From an uncultured bacterium (lineage in GTDB: Bacteria; Cloacimonadota; Cloacimonadia; Cloacimonadales; Cloacimonadaceae): DNA of 22,876 nt. Of the stretch, positions 15,257 through 22,876 are shown piece by piece. The first letter of the stretch is position 1, and each line of letters begins with the position of its first letter. A program made the position numbers and the translations under genes. The notes under the pieces were generated by a model. The model had not been told where the DNA came from, did not search any database, and saw only the letters and a list, made by a program, of their open reading frames with translations. Where the stretch lies: NCBI GenBank assembly GCA_937960795.1, contig CALGPA010000084.1, positions 1 to 22,876 on the forward strand, read 5' to 3'.

Positions 15257-16102
15257 ATGATCAAAGAAGTAGGACGTCTGAATATCGACGACTATAAACT
15301 CCTTGATGCGCAAGTAGAAAAGATCTTTCGCAACTTAGACAAGGACAAAAACGAACTGGCAATCAAACAAATATCAGAACTGGGCAACACAGCAAACTAC
15401 TTTGTAAGAGAAGAACTGGGCAAACGCCTGGCACCATATCCTGGAAAAGGCAATCTGGATCAGATCTGTGGGGATCTTCTCGAAGACTTTATCTACGGAT
15501 TACGGGCAACCGGCCTCTTTTATTTCTATTATAAATACCAAGACAGCCCTGAGCATATTATAAAAACCCTCGAAAAGACCTACGAGACAGTCCCATGGGA
15601 AAGCGAAACCATCTGCTTTGAGATGTGGAAACGCTTCCCGGATGCCATGCGAGAAGCTATGCCACTCTGGGCTGATAGCGACAACGAAAAGAAACGCGCC
15701 ATATCAATGCACGGGATGGAAAACATCGCTGCCAAAAACCCACAATACGTCCTGATGTTTATCGGCAAGCTTCTGGATGATCCCAGCGAGGAAGTGCAAA
15801 AGAAGATCTCTCATATCCTCACCCAAGTGGGCAGAGTGCGCCCGATCCAGACCTACATCAGCGTCAGAAGATGGCTCTTAGATGCCGACGAGACCAGATT
15901 CAACACCATCTGGCAGACCCTGAAGAAACTGGCAAATATCTTCACCCAAAAAAGCAAGCGCGAGCGCGGAAACGACTTTATGTCCATCACCCAACGCACT
16001 GTCGCTGATTGGCGCAAGGACAAAAACTCCAACGTCCAAAACATGGCAAACAAGCTCAATTCCGTGATCCGCATACGCAAAAGAGTTAATGACAAATACT
16101 GA
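15257..16102 (+). CDS. HEAT-repeat protein of unknown function
   Basis: A 281-residue, mostly helical protein. ATG 15257 is chosen over GTG 15245 because GGAG (15247-15250) sits 6 nt upstream. Residues 125-230 read as HEAT-like helical pairs (for example MPLWADSDNEKKRAI and LLDDPSEEVQKKISHIL). The spacing and the W-A-D-S…R pattern recall the AlkC/AlkD DNA alkylation-repair fold, but no catalytic Trp-x3-Asp motif is seen, so it should not be called a glycosylase. The C-terminus is strongly basic (VIRIRKRVNDKY), which may contact nucleic acid. There is no signal peptide, so it is cytoplasmic. Its last 14 nt overlap the start of the trmJ-like gene, implying coupled expression. Confidence 0.78.
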   Translation: MIKEVGRLNIDDYKLLDAQVEKIFRNLDKDKNELAIKQISELGNTANYFVREELGKRLAPYPGKGNLDQICGDLLEDFIYGLRATGLFYFYYKYQDSPEHIIKTLEKTYETVPWESETICFEMWKRFPDAMREAMPLWADSDNEKKRAISMHGMENIAAKNPQYVLMFIGKLLDDPSEEVQKKISHILTQVGRVRPIQTYISVRRWLLDADETRFNTIWQTLKKLANIFTQKSKRERGNDFMSITQRTVADWRKDKNSNVQNMANKLNSVIRIRKRVNDKY

Positions 16103-16826
16103 TCCCCTAGTATCCATCATCCTGGTCGAGCCAATCTATGCCGGAAACGTCGGAGCGATCGCCAGGATCATGAACAACTTCTTGTTTAATGACCTCCGCA
16201 TTGTGGGATCAGTCCCCCAAAAGAATGACTTCTATCTGGCAATGCATTCGGAACATATCCTCACCGAAGCTCAGCTCTTTGACGATCTGGCCTCAGCCAT
16301 TGGGGATCTGGATCGCGTCATTGCTTTCTCCCGCAGGGTCGGGAAAAACAAACCCATTGATATGTCGCCCATGCAGATGGGATCCTATGTCCATTCCCTT
16401 CCCGGTTTGAAGATTGGGCTGGTCTTTGGGCGCGAAACCTTTGGGCTCACCGATGAAGAAGCTGATCTCTGCCCTTTGCGCTGCCACTTCTCGGCAAATC
16501 CGGATTTCCCCTCCATCAATCTCGCCCAAGCAGTGGCTCTGGCAAGCTATGAGATCCACAGCTATCCGCAAAGAGAGCTGGAAGATGGCGGCAACAAAAA
16601 GCCAAATGCGGTCAGTGGGGAAGAGCTTGATAAGATACATTCATATATGCTGGACGTGATGAAGGAGATCGGATTCTTCAAGAGCCATGAAACCACAAAT
16701 TGGGAGACATTCCTTGCCAAGACGCTGGCGCAGCTAAATCCAAACAAGGAAACGGTCTACCGCCTCAGACAGATGTTCAATCGCTTCCACGTTCTCGTCA
16801 AAGGCACCGGCAAGGGTTACGACTAA
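16089..16826 (+). CDS. trmJ: TrmJ-like SPOUT tRNA/rRNA 2'-O-methyltransferase
   Basis: A 245-residue SPOUT (TrmH/SpoU) methyltransferase most like TrmJ, which makes 2'-O-methylated nucleotides at position 32 of tRNA. Motif 1 is NVGAIARIMNNF (20-31) with the catalytic Arg26, motif 2 is LVFGRETFGLTDEE (111-124) and motif 3 is FPSINLAQAVALASYEI (140-156); together they form the SAM-binding trefoil knot. The C-terminal helical extension (about 175-240) is what separates TrmJ from the shorter TrmL. The start overlaps the HEAT-protein gene by 14 nt with only a weak AAAGAG upstream, so translation likely depends on the upstream gene. A GACT-AAAG-AGTC hairpin (16821-16832) spans the stop codon. Family assignment is firm; the exact target nucleotide is inferred. 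Confidence 0.88.
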   Translation: MTNTDPLVSIILVEPIYAGNVGAIARIMNNFLFNDLRIVGSVPQKNDFYLAMHSEHILTEAQLFDDLASAIGDLDRVIAFSRRVGKNKPIDMSPMQMGSYVHSLPGLKIGLVFGRETFGLTDEEADLCPLRCHFSANPDFPSINLAQAVALASYEIHSYPQRELEDGGNKKPNAVSGEELDKIHSYMLDVMKEIGFFKSHETTNWETFLAKTLAQLNPNKETVYRLRQMFNRFHVLVKGTGKGYD

Positions 16827-16845
16827 AGAGTCGGTCTTCAAGGAT

Positions 16846-19500
16846 TCAGCGCAAGAGCGTGATCTTTTTCGTCTGCTTTCCTGTCCTAAGTATATAGACG
16901 CCACCGGGACTTAACTGACCGGATGAGTCCCTGCCGTCCCAGATCATCTCAAAGCCGTTTTTGGCGGAAAGACTGAGGCTTCGCAGCTTCTGCCCACGGA
17001 CGTTGTAAATCGCTATCTCCTGCTCAGATCTTTGGGGATTGTTGAGCTTAAGATGGATCTCACTACGCGCGGGATTGGGCCAGGCATTCAGCGAGCTGAC
17101 GAGCTGTGGCGAAACCTCATCCGAGACTGACACATGAGCCTCGATCAGCTCCAGCTTGATCATGAGCGCTTCGATCAGTTCCTTATACTTCGCTCTGTGT
17201 GTTCCCGGCTCCGCTTCCAATACTTCTGATAGACGAAATGCCGAGGCGATGCTCATGTGCGTCCCGGCATCGTTGAACACTCCGATCGTATGGCTCGGGC
17301 AGCTATCTGTGAAGAGAAAAGCGCGCGCAGATGAAATCATCGGCACCAGTTCATAATAGGCATTTCCCTGGGCTTGATATGCCCAAGATTTCTCGCCATC
17401 ATTCAGGCCTTCGATGATGATGGGAAAGTCCATCGGGGCTTCCACGCCAAACTTGCCCCAAAAGCTGTCACTACTGTCCCAAGCTATATTCCCTTCCATG
17501 TAGATCTTGCCGCCGGATGCCAGATACGCGTCCAATAGATCCCTCTCCCAAGGCGCAAGCTCATAGTCGTCCAGAACGCAGAAGATCGCCTCAAAGCCAT
17601 CCAGATAGTCATAATCCGGGATCAAACGATTGCTGAAGACCACATTGTAGTCGGCATTTTCCCGGATGCTGTTGACCAGGCGATAGGCTGATTCTGCTTG
17701 CGGGGAATAGACCAAGATCTCGCCCTCAGGTTCGCTGAAAGTGCTGTGTCCCAAGACAGGATCTCCAAAAAGAATATAAGCATAGACGTTCTGCAGTTCA
17801 GGCCAGATCACGCCATCATCATCGATGGGATCACCAAAAAGGTAATAACGAGTGTGCAAAAGATTTGCATAGGCAAGAGCGGCTCCCGCGCTATAGGATT
17901 TCTCAGCGTAGTTCTCCAGAAAATGGTAGTTGTAGCTACTCAGGCCGCCCCAACCGGGATTCTGCCAGCCCACTTTGTACCAGCCGGTGCGAGTGGCAGC
18001 CACGACGCCAACTGCTCGATTGATCAGAGCAATCTCCGCTAATGATGGCTGATGATAATCCAGATATCCGTTGTGGCAGCTCGCGGCAAAGATCACGGTG
18101 CCATATTGGCTGTTATTTGTGTAAAAAGTGCCGGTATCGACCATGCCCATCCACTGCATCTCGTTAGCATCCGGGATACCATTGCTATTGTAATCCTGCA
18201 TCCAAATTTTGCGCGAAGATGAGACGGGAGAGCCGTGGGCACTCCAGCTGATGATGCCGTAATCCTGATTTTGGATCAGATTGCTGAGATTATCTTGATT
18301 GAGCGCATAATCAGCGGGGTAGGATTGCACCACTCCCAGCTCTTCATATAGCGTGCTTGTTTCAAAGTCCCGCAAGACGCTCTGCCGAGCAAACTCCGAA
18401 AAGGTCGCTCCATCCGTCTGAGGCATGTTTAGCACGGGCTCATTGGCATAATTCAAGAAAGCCGCGGGTAAGAGTGCTTTCTGCTTGAAAGCATCCCCGC
18501 TTTGCTCAAATTCCACGATGCGCAGAGCTATTGCTGCCACTTCAGCAGCAGAATTTGTGCTGATCCTTCCCACAAAGGCTTCTGGAGTATAGCTCACGCC
18601 ATAATCTTCTTCACCATATTGACTGTAATATTCGCCCAGACGTCCGTCATTGTCTGTGTCCCAATCACTGGTCAGATCAGCATAATAGAAGTCTGAAGGC
18701 ACGGTCGAGTTGCCATTGGGCTCAGGGCACAATTGAGCGATCGGGACCAGGTCATGATCTCCCAAAAGCAGCAGATAACTAAAGGGATTGTCTTGCAGCT
18801 GATCGATCAGATGATTACGCAATTTCTCCGGAAGATTGGAGCCCGGACTCTGCGCCAAGACGAGGTTTATGTCAGAAAACATAAGTTCAAAACCCTGCCC
18901 TTGACGAAAGCTCACCCATGGCCCCAGCGCCGCGTATAGCTCAGGACTTCCGACGACCCGGATGCCCATGGCATGATCCCGATCCTGCCGATACCAGCTC
19001 GGCATCTGCTCTTGATTCACAAAGAAGTCCTCAGCCATAAATGTAGCAGGGATCTTGCCGAGATTACCCCGGGGAGCATCATACATGATTCTAAAACGAA
19101 TACGCTCATCCCATAGCCCGCTGCTCTGATCATAGGGCAAAACACGGAAAGAAGCATAGCTCATCTCGCCCCAACGGTGCTCCCCAAGATATGCTATGCT
19201 CGAAGATGCAGATCTTTGCGGCAATGATGCTATGATGGCGTCGCTGCTGATAAAGGGCGGATTAAGATCAGCAAAACTCTTTGCAGAAGGCCGAGCATGC
19301 GTCACCGCGGCTTCGTGGTGCAGGATCTCAGCGTCCTTGGGAAGCAGGATATTGACGGTATATGAAGGGCTGCGTAGCCTGCCCGGTGCAGAGTGATAAC
19401 CTTTTGCATCATGCTCACAAAATTCCACCTCCAGCTCCAAGCTTCCCGCTATAAGTAAAAACGGCAAAAAAGCAAACAAGAGGATGGCGATGAGTTTCAT
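16846..19500 (-). CDS. Gingipain-like C25 cysteine protease with type IX secretion sorting domain
   Basis: An 884-residue secreted protease. A signal peptide covers 1-19 (LLFAFLPFLLIAG). Residues 20-170 resemble a C25 propeptide region. Residues 175-590 form the caspase-like C25 domain: YLLLLGDHDLVP (242-253), PSDFYYADL, FVGRIS (309-314), the catalytic His422 in SWSAHGSP and Cys475 in FAASCHNG, with FGDP at 555-558 and again at 578-581. Residues 595-790 fit a second alpha/beta domain (IYMEGNIAWDSSDSFWG). Residues 800-884 are the type A sorting domain (LNAWPNPARSEI, YNVRGQKL, SPGGVYILR), which directs export across the outer membrane and is normally cut off. Asp- and Gly-rich turns at 281-290 may bind calcium. 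Its ATG overlaps the AlkD-like stop (ATGA). Confidence 0.92.
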   Translation of the reverse strand: MKLIAILLFAFLPFLLIAGSLELEVEFCEHDAKGYHSAPGRLRSPSYTVNILLPKDAEILHHEAAVTHARPSAKSFADLNPPFISSDAIIASLPQRSASSSIAYLGEHRWGEMSYASFRVLPYDQSSGLWDERIRFRIMYDAPRGNLGKIPATFMAEDFFVNQEQMPSWYRQDRDHAMGIRVVGSPELYAALGPWVSFRQGQGFELMFSDINLVLAQSPGSNLPEKLRNHLIDQLQDNPFSYLLLLGDHDLVPIAQLCPEPNGNSTVPSDFYYADLTSDWDTDNDGRLGEYYSQYGEEDYGVSYTPEAFVGRISTNSAAEVAAIALRIVEFEQSGDAFKQKALLPAAFLNYANEPVLNMPQTDGATFSEFARQSVLRDFETSTLYEELGVVQSYPADYALNQDNLSNLIQNQDYGIISWSAHGSPVSSSRKIWMQDYNSNGIPDANEMQWMGMVDTGTFYTNNSQYGTVIFAASCHNGYLDYHQPSLAEIALINRAVGVVAATRTGWYKVGWQNPGWGGLSSYNYHFLENYAEKSYSAGAALAYANLLHTRYYLFGDPIDDDGVIWPELQNVYAYILFGDPVLGHSTFSEPEGEILVYSPQAESAYRLVNSIRENADYNVVFSNRLIPDYDYLDGFEAIFCVLDDYELAPWERDLLDAYLASGGKIYMEGNIAWDSSDSFWGKFGVEAPMDFPIIIEGLNDGEKSWAYQAQGNAYYELVPMISSARAFLFTDSCPSHTIGVFNDAGTHMSIASAFRLSEVLEAEPGTHRAKYKELIEALMIKLELIEAHVSVSDEVSPQLVSSLNAWPNPARSEIHLKLNNPQRSEQEIAIYNVRGQKLRSLSLSAKNGFEMIWDGRDSSGQLSPGGVYILRTGKQTKKITLLR

Positions 19501-20264
19501 TGCCTTGCCTTTTTATGCCTTTGACTGCTCTTGTTGCGAGGCTGTCTGGGCAGGAAGCCTTTCGCTTTGGCTTTTGGCATGTTCATAGTGGCAGTTTTGA
19601 GCACATTGATGTCGAGGCTTTCTTGGTTCTGCGTAAGAAACTCTTCCACCGGCTCAGAAGCCTTGTTCCAAAGATCTCTCAAAAAGGCTCCCATCACTTG
19701 CTGAACGACCTTTTCCCGCTCCGAAACCAGCGGTTGGATAAACTTGAGCAAATCCTCGGGATCAAGTGCTTGCCTGTGAAACATTAGCGATGCCACGACT
19801 GCCCGGCGAGTCCACTTGCTTTTGGAGTCGCGCCAGGAAGCAAAGGACTGTAGGTCAACCAGATCGAGCTCAAAAAAGACAGGCAGGATCTTGCTGCCAA
19901 GTAGATCGGCATGAGCCCAATTTTCCACACCAACATCCAGCCATTCTTTGATCCGCTCACGCACATAAGCGTCAATGCGGGGGCGGTGCTTTTTGATCAA
20001 CATGATGGCGATCGTCCCAAACTCATACTTCCCGGTCTTAAAAAGATGCACTCCCAAATCGGCAATTTCTCGCGGACTCAGCTTATAATCAGCCAAGATG
20101 CGGTCTCGCAAGACCTTCAATTCCTCATCCTCAATCCCAAAGGCATCATAGCCCTCAGGAAAGTTTCGCAAGTTGCGGATCGCCTGATTGGGGTCTTCTC
20201 GATCAAAACAGAAGTTCCCTATCTGCTTGAAAATGGTCTCAAGTTTTTTATTCATCTTTTTCAT
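19497..20264 (-). CDS. AlkD-like DNA alkylation-repair family protein
   Basis: A 255-residue all-helical HEAT-like protein of the AlkD DNA glycosylase family, whose members remove N3- and N7-alkylated purines without base flipping. Trp116 and Asp120 in NWAHADLLGS correspond to Bacillus AlkD Trp109 and the catalytic Asp113. ASWRDSKSKWTRRA (142-155) and the QQVMGAFLRDLW stretch (188-199) align well. The residue equivalent to AlkD Trp187 appears to be Ala193, so activity on bulky lesions may differ. The C-terminal 25 residues are very basic (KSSQRHKKAR), suiting DNA contact. GGAG lies 9 nt before the ATG. It overlaps a small membrane-protein gene upstream (17 nt) and the C25 protease gene downstream (4 nt). 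Confidence 0.85.
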   Translation of the reverse strand: MKKMNKKLETIFKQIGNFCFDREDPNQAIRNLRNFPEGYDAFGIEDEELKVLRDRILADYKLSPREIADLGVHLFKTGKYEFGTIAIMLIKKHRPRIDAYVRERIKEWLDVGVENWAHADLLGSKILPVFFELDLVDLQSFASWRDSKSKWTRRAVVASLMFHRQALDPEDLLKFIQPLVSEREKVVQQVMGAFLRDLWNKASEPVEEFLTQNQESLDINVLKTATMNMPKAKAKGFLPRQPRNKSSQRHKKARQ

Positions 20265-20418
20265 AATTTCTTGCTCCAGTGCCCGTTAATACCCAATATG
20301 CCAAGCCGATGATGCCAAATACAATACATAAAGCAAGGATCGTTCCAATAATCGTGAAAGCATGATAAGCTAAAACCAAAACAAAGCAAGATATCTCTTG
20401 TGTCTCTAGATTGATCAT
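20248..20418 (-). CDS. Small single-pass membrane protein, 56 residues
   Basis: A short open frame starting at the first ATG after an in-frame stop. It has a polar start (MINLETQEIS), a long hydrophobic stretch (about residues 11-45, FVLVLAYHAFTIIGTILALC onward through IVFGIIGLAYWVL) and a charged tail ending RNYEKDE. The hydrophobic part could span the membrane once or form a tight hairpin. It ends 17 nt inside the AlkD-like gene and carries that gene's GGAG ribosome site, suggesting the two are translated together. No Shine-Dalgarno precedes its own ATG, so it may be leaderless or not translated. The family is not recognised. Confidence 0.5.
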   Translation of the reverse strand: MINLETQEISCFVLVLAYHAFTIIGTILALCIVFGIIGLAYWVLTGTGARNYEKDE

Positions 20419-20742
20419 TACGGGTCATCAGATACTGACCATCTCGATATTCTCCAAGAGAATAGCATCAGATCAAACACCCTATTTCACCTATTCTGCT
20501 TTCTTGCTGTCTACATTTATCAACAGATCGGCAATCCTCTGATAACGCGGTTATTAAGGGCATTATCGGCATTAATAAGATCACGAGTCCTGCTCATGAT
20601 CACTCCGATTCAGATAAAACTATTCCATTAATGCAATAATACGCTTGACAGCAATTTGACATCTTTTACCAAGGATATTGATTGCCCATAGTGGCAAAAA
20701 TGAAACACTGTCAAATACATTGTGTTGCAAGTAGGTATGCGT
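20419..20742. promoter_or_regulatory. Divergent intergenic region
   Basis: A 324-nt AT-rich stretch between diverging genes, with no ORF I would call. It contains a perfect inverted repeat TATTCTC-CAA-GAGAATA (20448-20464) just upstream of the small membrane-protein gene, possibly an operator. Two direct TTGACA copies lie at 20645-20650 and 20656-20661, with an inverted one (TGTCAA) at 20709-20714, ahead of the plus-strand secreted-protein gene. The TTGACA copies look like -35 boxes, but no good -10 lies at standard spacing, so I do not assign a promoter precisely. Confidence 0.35.
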
Positions 20743-22876
20743 ATGAAAAGAATAAAAAATATAGTTTTGGCAATTTTCCTGCCCCTTCTGTTTTTGCAGA
20801 TCGGCGGAGTGCTGCACGCGCAGACTCAGGTGGGCAGCGTCTTGGATCTATGGAAGGTGCGAGAAAACCTTTCGGAATCATATATCCAGACTGCTCATAT
20901 CGATCTGGACATCTATGCCCCGAGTTTTATCTCAGGAAACTTCTACCATCCCGGCGACTATGTGACCCACACTGATGGATACATCTATCATTGTAACTCC
21001 AATACAAACTCATCTCCTTCAGGAAACTCAAACTGGACCAAACTTTGGGAAGCAGCTAAGGGCTGGGAACCGATCGGCACAGAAAACTCTCCCTTCAAAG
21101 GCGTCTATGATGGCGCCGGATATACTGTCAAAAACCTCTATATCAATCGTGGCGCAAATGCCTCCGCAAACAACGTCTCTCCCTCAGGAGGGGAAAACCA
21201 CATTGGCCTCTTTGGCTATGTGAGTAACTCAAACAACGCCGATGCTGAGATCAAGAACCTAGGCATCCAAAATCCCCGCGTGACCGGCAGAAAAGCAACC
21301 GGTGCCTTGGTGGGGAAAGCCTCATCAAACAGCAACACTCAAACGGTGTTCATCAGCAACTGCTTTGCGCATGGCGATATCGATTCCCATGTCAAGGGTT
21401 TTGGCTCCACCGGGGGCCTTGTGGGAGAAGCAGTAAACAGTCACCCCAAATTTGGTCTGATCGAAATTTGGGAGTGCTGGACTGATGTCAATATCTCCTC
21501 CACTCATCCGCTCAATAGCTATGGACAAAACCCACAGAAAAGAGAAAATCTTCGTTATGGGGGCTTGGTCGGCTTCATGAATCGCAGCATTGCCTACGAC
21601 TGTTTTGCCTACAACCACGTAGTTGGCGGAGATCAAGTAGGCGGCATTGCAGGCTTTCTGGAGAATGCAGGTGTAACTCGTTGTTATTTCAGCGGTACCG
21701 TGACGCAGAATATTTCTGCTAACAATAACTCAGGGATTGGGGCAATCGTCGGAGACAGCTCGGGAAACATACCAGGTGCTATTGATAATACGACTGGTAA
21801 TAATTCCGCCCCTAACTGCTACTATCCTGCAAACAACCCTCCTCAGGTCAATCCCGTTGATGGTCAAAGCCCAAATAACCAAGGCGCAGGGATAGATTTT
21901 ACTGATCCAGAAAACTTTGATGAAGATTGGGATTTCTCTGATGTATGGGATTTTAACGATGGCTTGCCCGTCTTGGACGAGACCCCCATCCAAGAGCTTC
22001 CGGATTATTACTACTACACGGTCGAGGATGGCGATTGGGACGCGGAGATCTGGTATAAAACAACCAATCCGGGCTTTGTGGGTGGCTTTGCCAGATCCGC
22101 TGGGCCGGATCCCGATAAAAGCCTTGGCATTCAGATCGCAAATCAGGTCTATCTCAATCAAGATCTTGTGCTGGACAATCTCATTATCGGAGCATCCGGT
22201 GGGCTAAGCGTGGGTGCCGCTTCCACTTTGACGATCACAAATGGCTCCGGCGATGCGGATCTTGTGGTGGAAGATGAGGGCAGCCTCAATCTCCAGGGAA
22301 GCTTGAACCTTGGCGACGACAGCACTATGGAAGTAAAGGGCAAGGGTAAAGTGTCTGTTGATGAAGATACTGGCGCGATCAATCCCGGACAAAACACAAA
22401 CCTCATCGTCAATAGTGACGACTTTGCCTTTGATAATGTGGGGGTAGATGGCTTTGATTCTCCCCACAATGCCTTTATGCGCTTCCCTCCCACAAATCGC
22501 TTTCTACGCCCCTTCTCTGCCTCCAGCTCGCAGACAGAATTGCTCCCCCATTTCATCAATCGCAAATGGCACATAAATGGCAGAGCTCTAGAGCAAAACA
22601 CAACCAAGACCATTACCCTGTTCTGGAATGCCGCTGATGATGAATACTACGACTGGGCAGCCAATGGCGCGACTCCCGTAGTGTATTTTGGCGAGATGTC
22701 TCAAAACATCATTGATTATGATGTCGAGTCCAATTTCAGATCAGTGACTTTTAATTGGGGATTTGAAACAGAAGCAGATGGAGCCAAAGCAGAGTTTAAG
22801 ATTCAGCTACAGTCGGGAGATACCCTCCCCGTGGAGCTTTCGGCATTTAACGCACAGTCCTATCAGGGACGCTCGA
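20743..22876 (+). CDS. Large secreted surface protein with GLUG-like repeats (3' end outside window)
   Basis: An open frame of 711 codons running off the window edge. ATG 20743 has AGG 7 nt upstream; an in-frame ATG at 20737 lies too close to that site. A signal peptide covers 1-26 (cut after LHA). Residues 66-105 (FYHPGDYVTHTDGYIYHC… and SNWTKLW) resemble carbohydrate-binding modules of the CBM5/12 type. Residues 150-325 hold GLUG-like units (HIGLFGYV, TGALVGKA, TGGLVGEA, YGGLVGFM, VGGIAGFL), each followed by a C-(F/W/Y) strand, as in adhesin beta-helices. Residues 435-550 look like a further beta-helical stretch (LVVEDEGSLNLQGSLNLGDD). The phrase LPVELSAFNA near residue 696 usually precedes the C-terminal type IX sorting domain, so only roughly the last 100 residues may be missing. 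Likely a cell-surface adhesin or glycan-binding protein. Confidence 0.88.
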   Translation, partial: MKRIKNIVLAIFLPLLFLQIGGVLHAQTQVGSVLDLWKVRENLSESYIQTAHIDLDIYAPSFISGNFYHPGDYVTHTDGYIYHCNSNTNSSPSGNSNWTKLWEAAKGWEPIGTENSPFKGVYDGAGYTVKNLYINRGANASANNVSPSGGENHIGLFGYVSNSNNADAEIKNLGIQNPRVTGRKATGALVGKASSNSNTQTVFISNCFAHGDIDSHVKGFGSTGGLVGEAVNSHPKFGLIEIWECWTDVNISSTHPLNSYGQNPQKRENLRYGGLVGFMNRSIAYDCFAYNHVVGGDQVGGIAGFLENAGVTRCYFSGTVTQNISANNNSGIGAIVGDSSGNIPGAIDNTTGNNSAPNCYYPANNPPQVNPVDGQSPNNQGAGIDFTDPENFDEDWDFSDVWDFNDGLPVLDETPIQELPDYYYYTVEDGDWDAEIWYKTTNPGFVGGFARSAGPDPDKSLGIQIANQVYLNQDLVLDNLIIGASGGLSVGAASTLTITNGSGDADLVVEDEGSLNLQGSLNLGDDSTMEVKGKGKVSVDEDTGAINPGQNTNLIVNSDDFAFDNVGVDGFDSPHNAFMRFPPTNRFLRPFSASSSQTELLPHFINRKWHINGRALEQNTTKTITLFWNAADDEYYDWAANGATPVVYFGEMSQNIIDYDVESNFRSVTFNWGFETEADGAKAEFKIQLQSGDTLPVELSAFNAQSYQGRS

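Noticed and set aside
16821..16832. GACT-AAAG-AGTC hairpin as a terminator between trmJ and the C25 gene
   Set aside because: The stem is only 4 bp and has no T run on either strand, so a terminator is not supported.

Overview
The window looks like a chromosomal segment from a Gram-negative bacterium of the Fibrobacteres-Chlorobi-Bacteroidetes superphylum, most likely Candidatus Cloacimonadota. This is inferred from a gingipain-type (C25) protease ending in a type IX secretion sorting domain (…AWPNP… …GQLSPGGVYILR…), a second secreted protein with GLUG-like motifs and the LPVELSAF phrase typical of type IX substrates, and an RNase HIII gene next to folC. No phage, plasmid, IS, CRISPR, tRNA or rRNA signature was seen.

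Layout. (1) 1-2245, plus strand: an intergenic region with two short repeat elements, then a small outer-membrane-barrel-like protein and a YqhD-like iron alcohol dehydrogenase, closed by a terminator that can serve both converging genes. (2) 2256-4697, minus: a single-chain PreT-PreA (dihydropyrimidine dehydrogenase-like) flavo-iron-sulfur protein whose pyrimidine-binding residues look changed. (3) 10648-4830, minus: a compact five-gene unit: an exported 12-repeat DxxG(N/D)DxY protein with C-terminal HEAT repeats, rsmG, parA, parB and rfbB, ended by a strong hairpin terminator. rsmG-parA-parB is the conserved chromosome-segregation cluster; the repeat protein occupies the place where mnmG often sits. 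(4) 10649-11020: a divergent control region with second copies of the same two repeat elements. (5) 11021-12806, plus: a rubrerythrin-like diiron protein, a lytic transglycosylase and a diverged pilin-like protein, ended by a terminator. (6) 12840-16826, plus: folC overlapping rnhC, then a HEAT-repeat protein overlapping a TrmJ-like RNA methyltransferase. (7) 20418-16846, minus: a 56-residue membrane protein, an AlkD-like protein and the large C25 protease, each overlapping the next. (8) 20743-22876, plus: the start of a large secreted protein cut off by the window edge.

The most striking non-coding signal is a pair of 38-nt hairpins at 12-49 and 10803-10840. They differ in sequence, but four stem pairs change so that pairing is kept. 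Both keep tandem G-A mismatches, a bulged A and a GNA triloop. A 37-nt companion element lies near each hairpin in opposite relative orientation. The arrangement resembles a REP-like mobile or structural element.

Several nominal longest-ORF starts were moved to internal start codons with good Shine-Dalgarno sites (291, 4697, 10648, 11021, 12102, 12840, 15257); reasons are given per gene.
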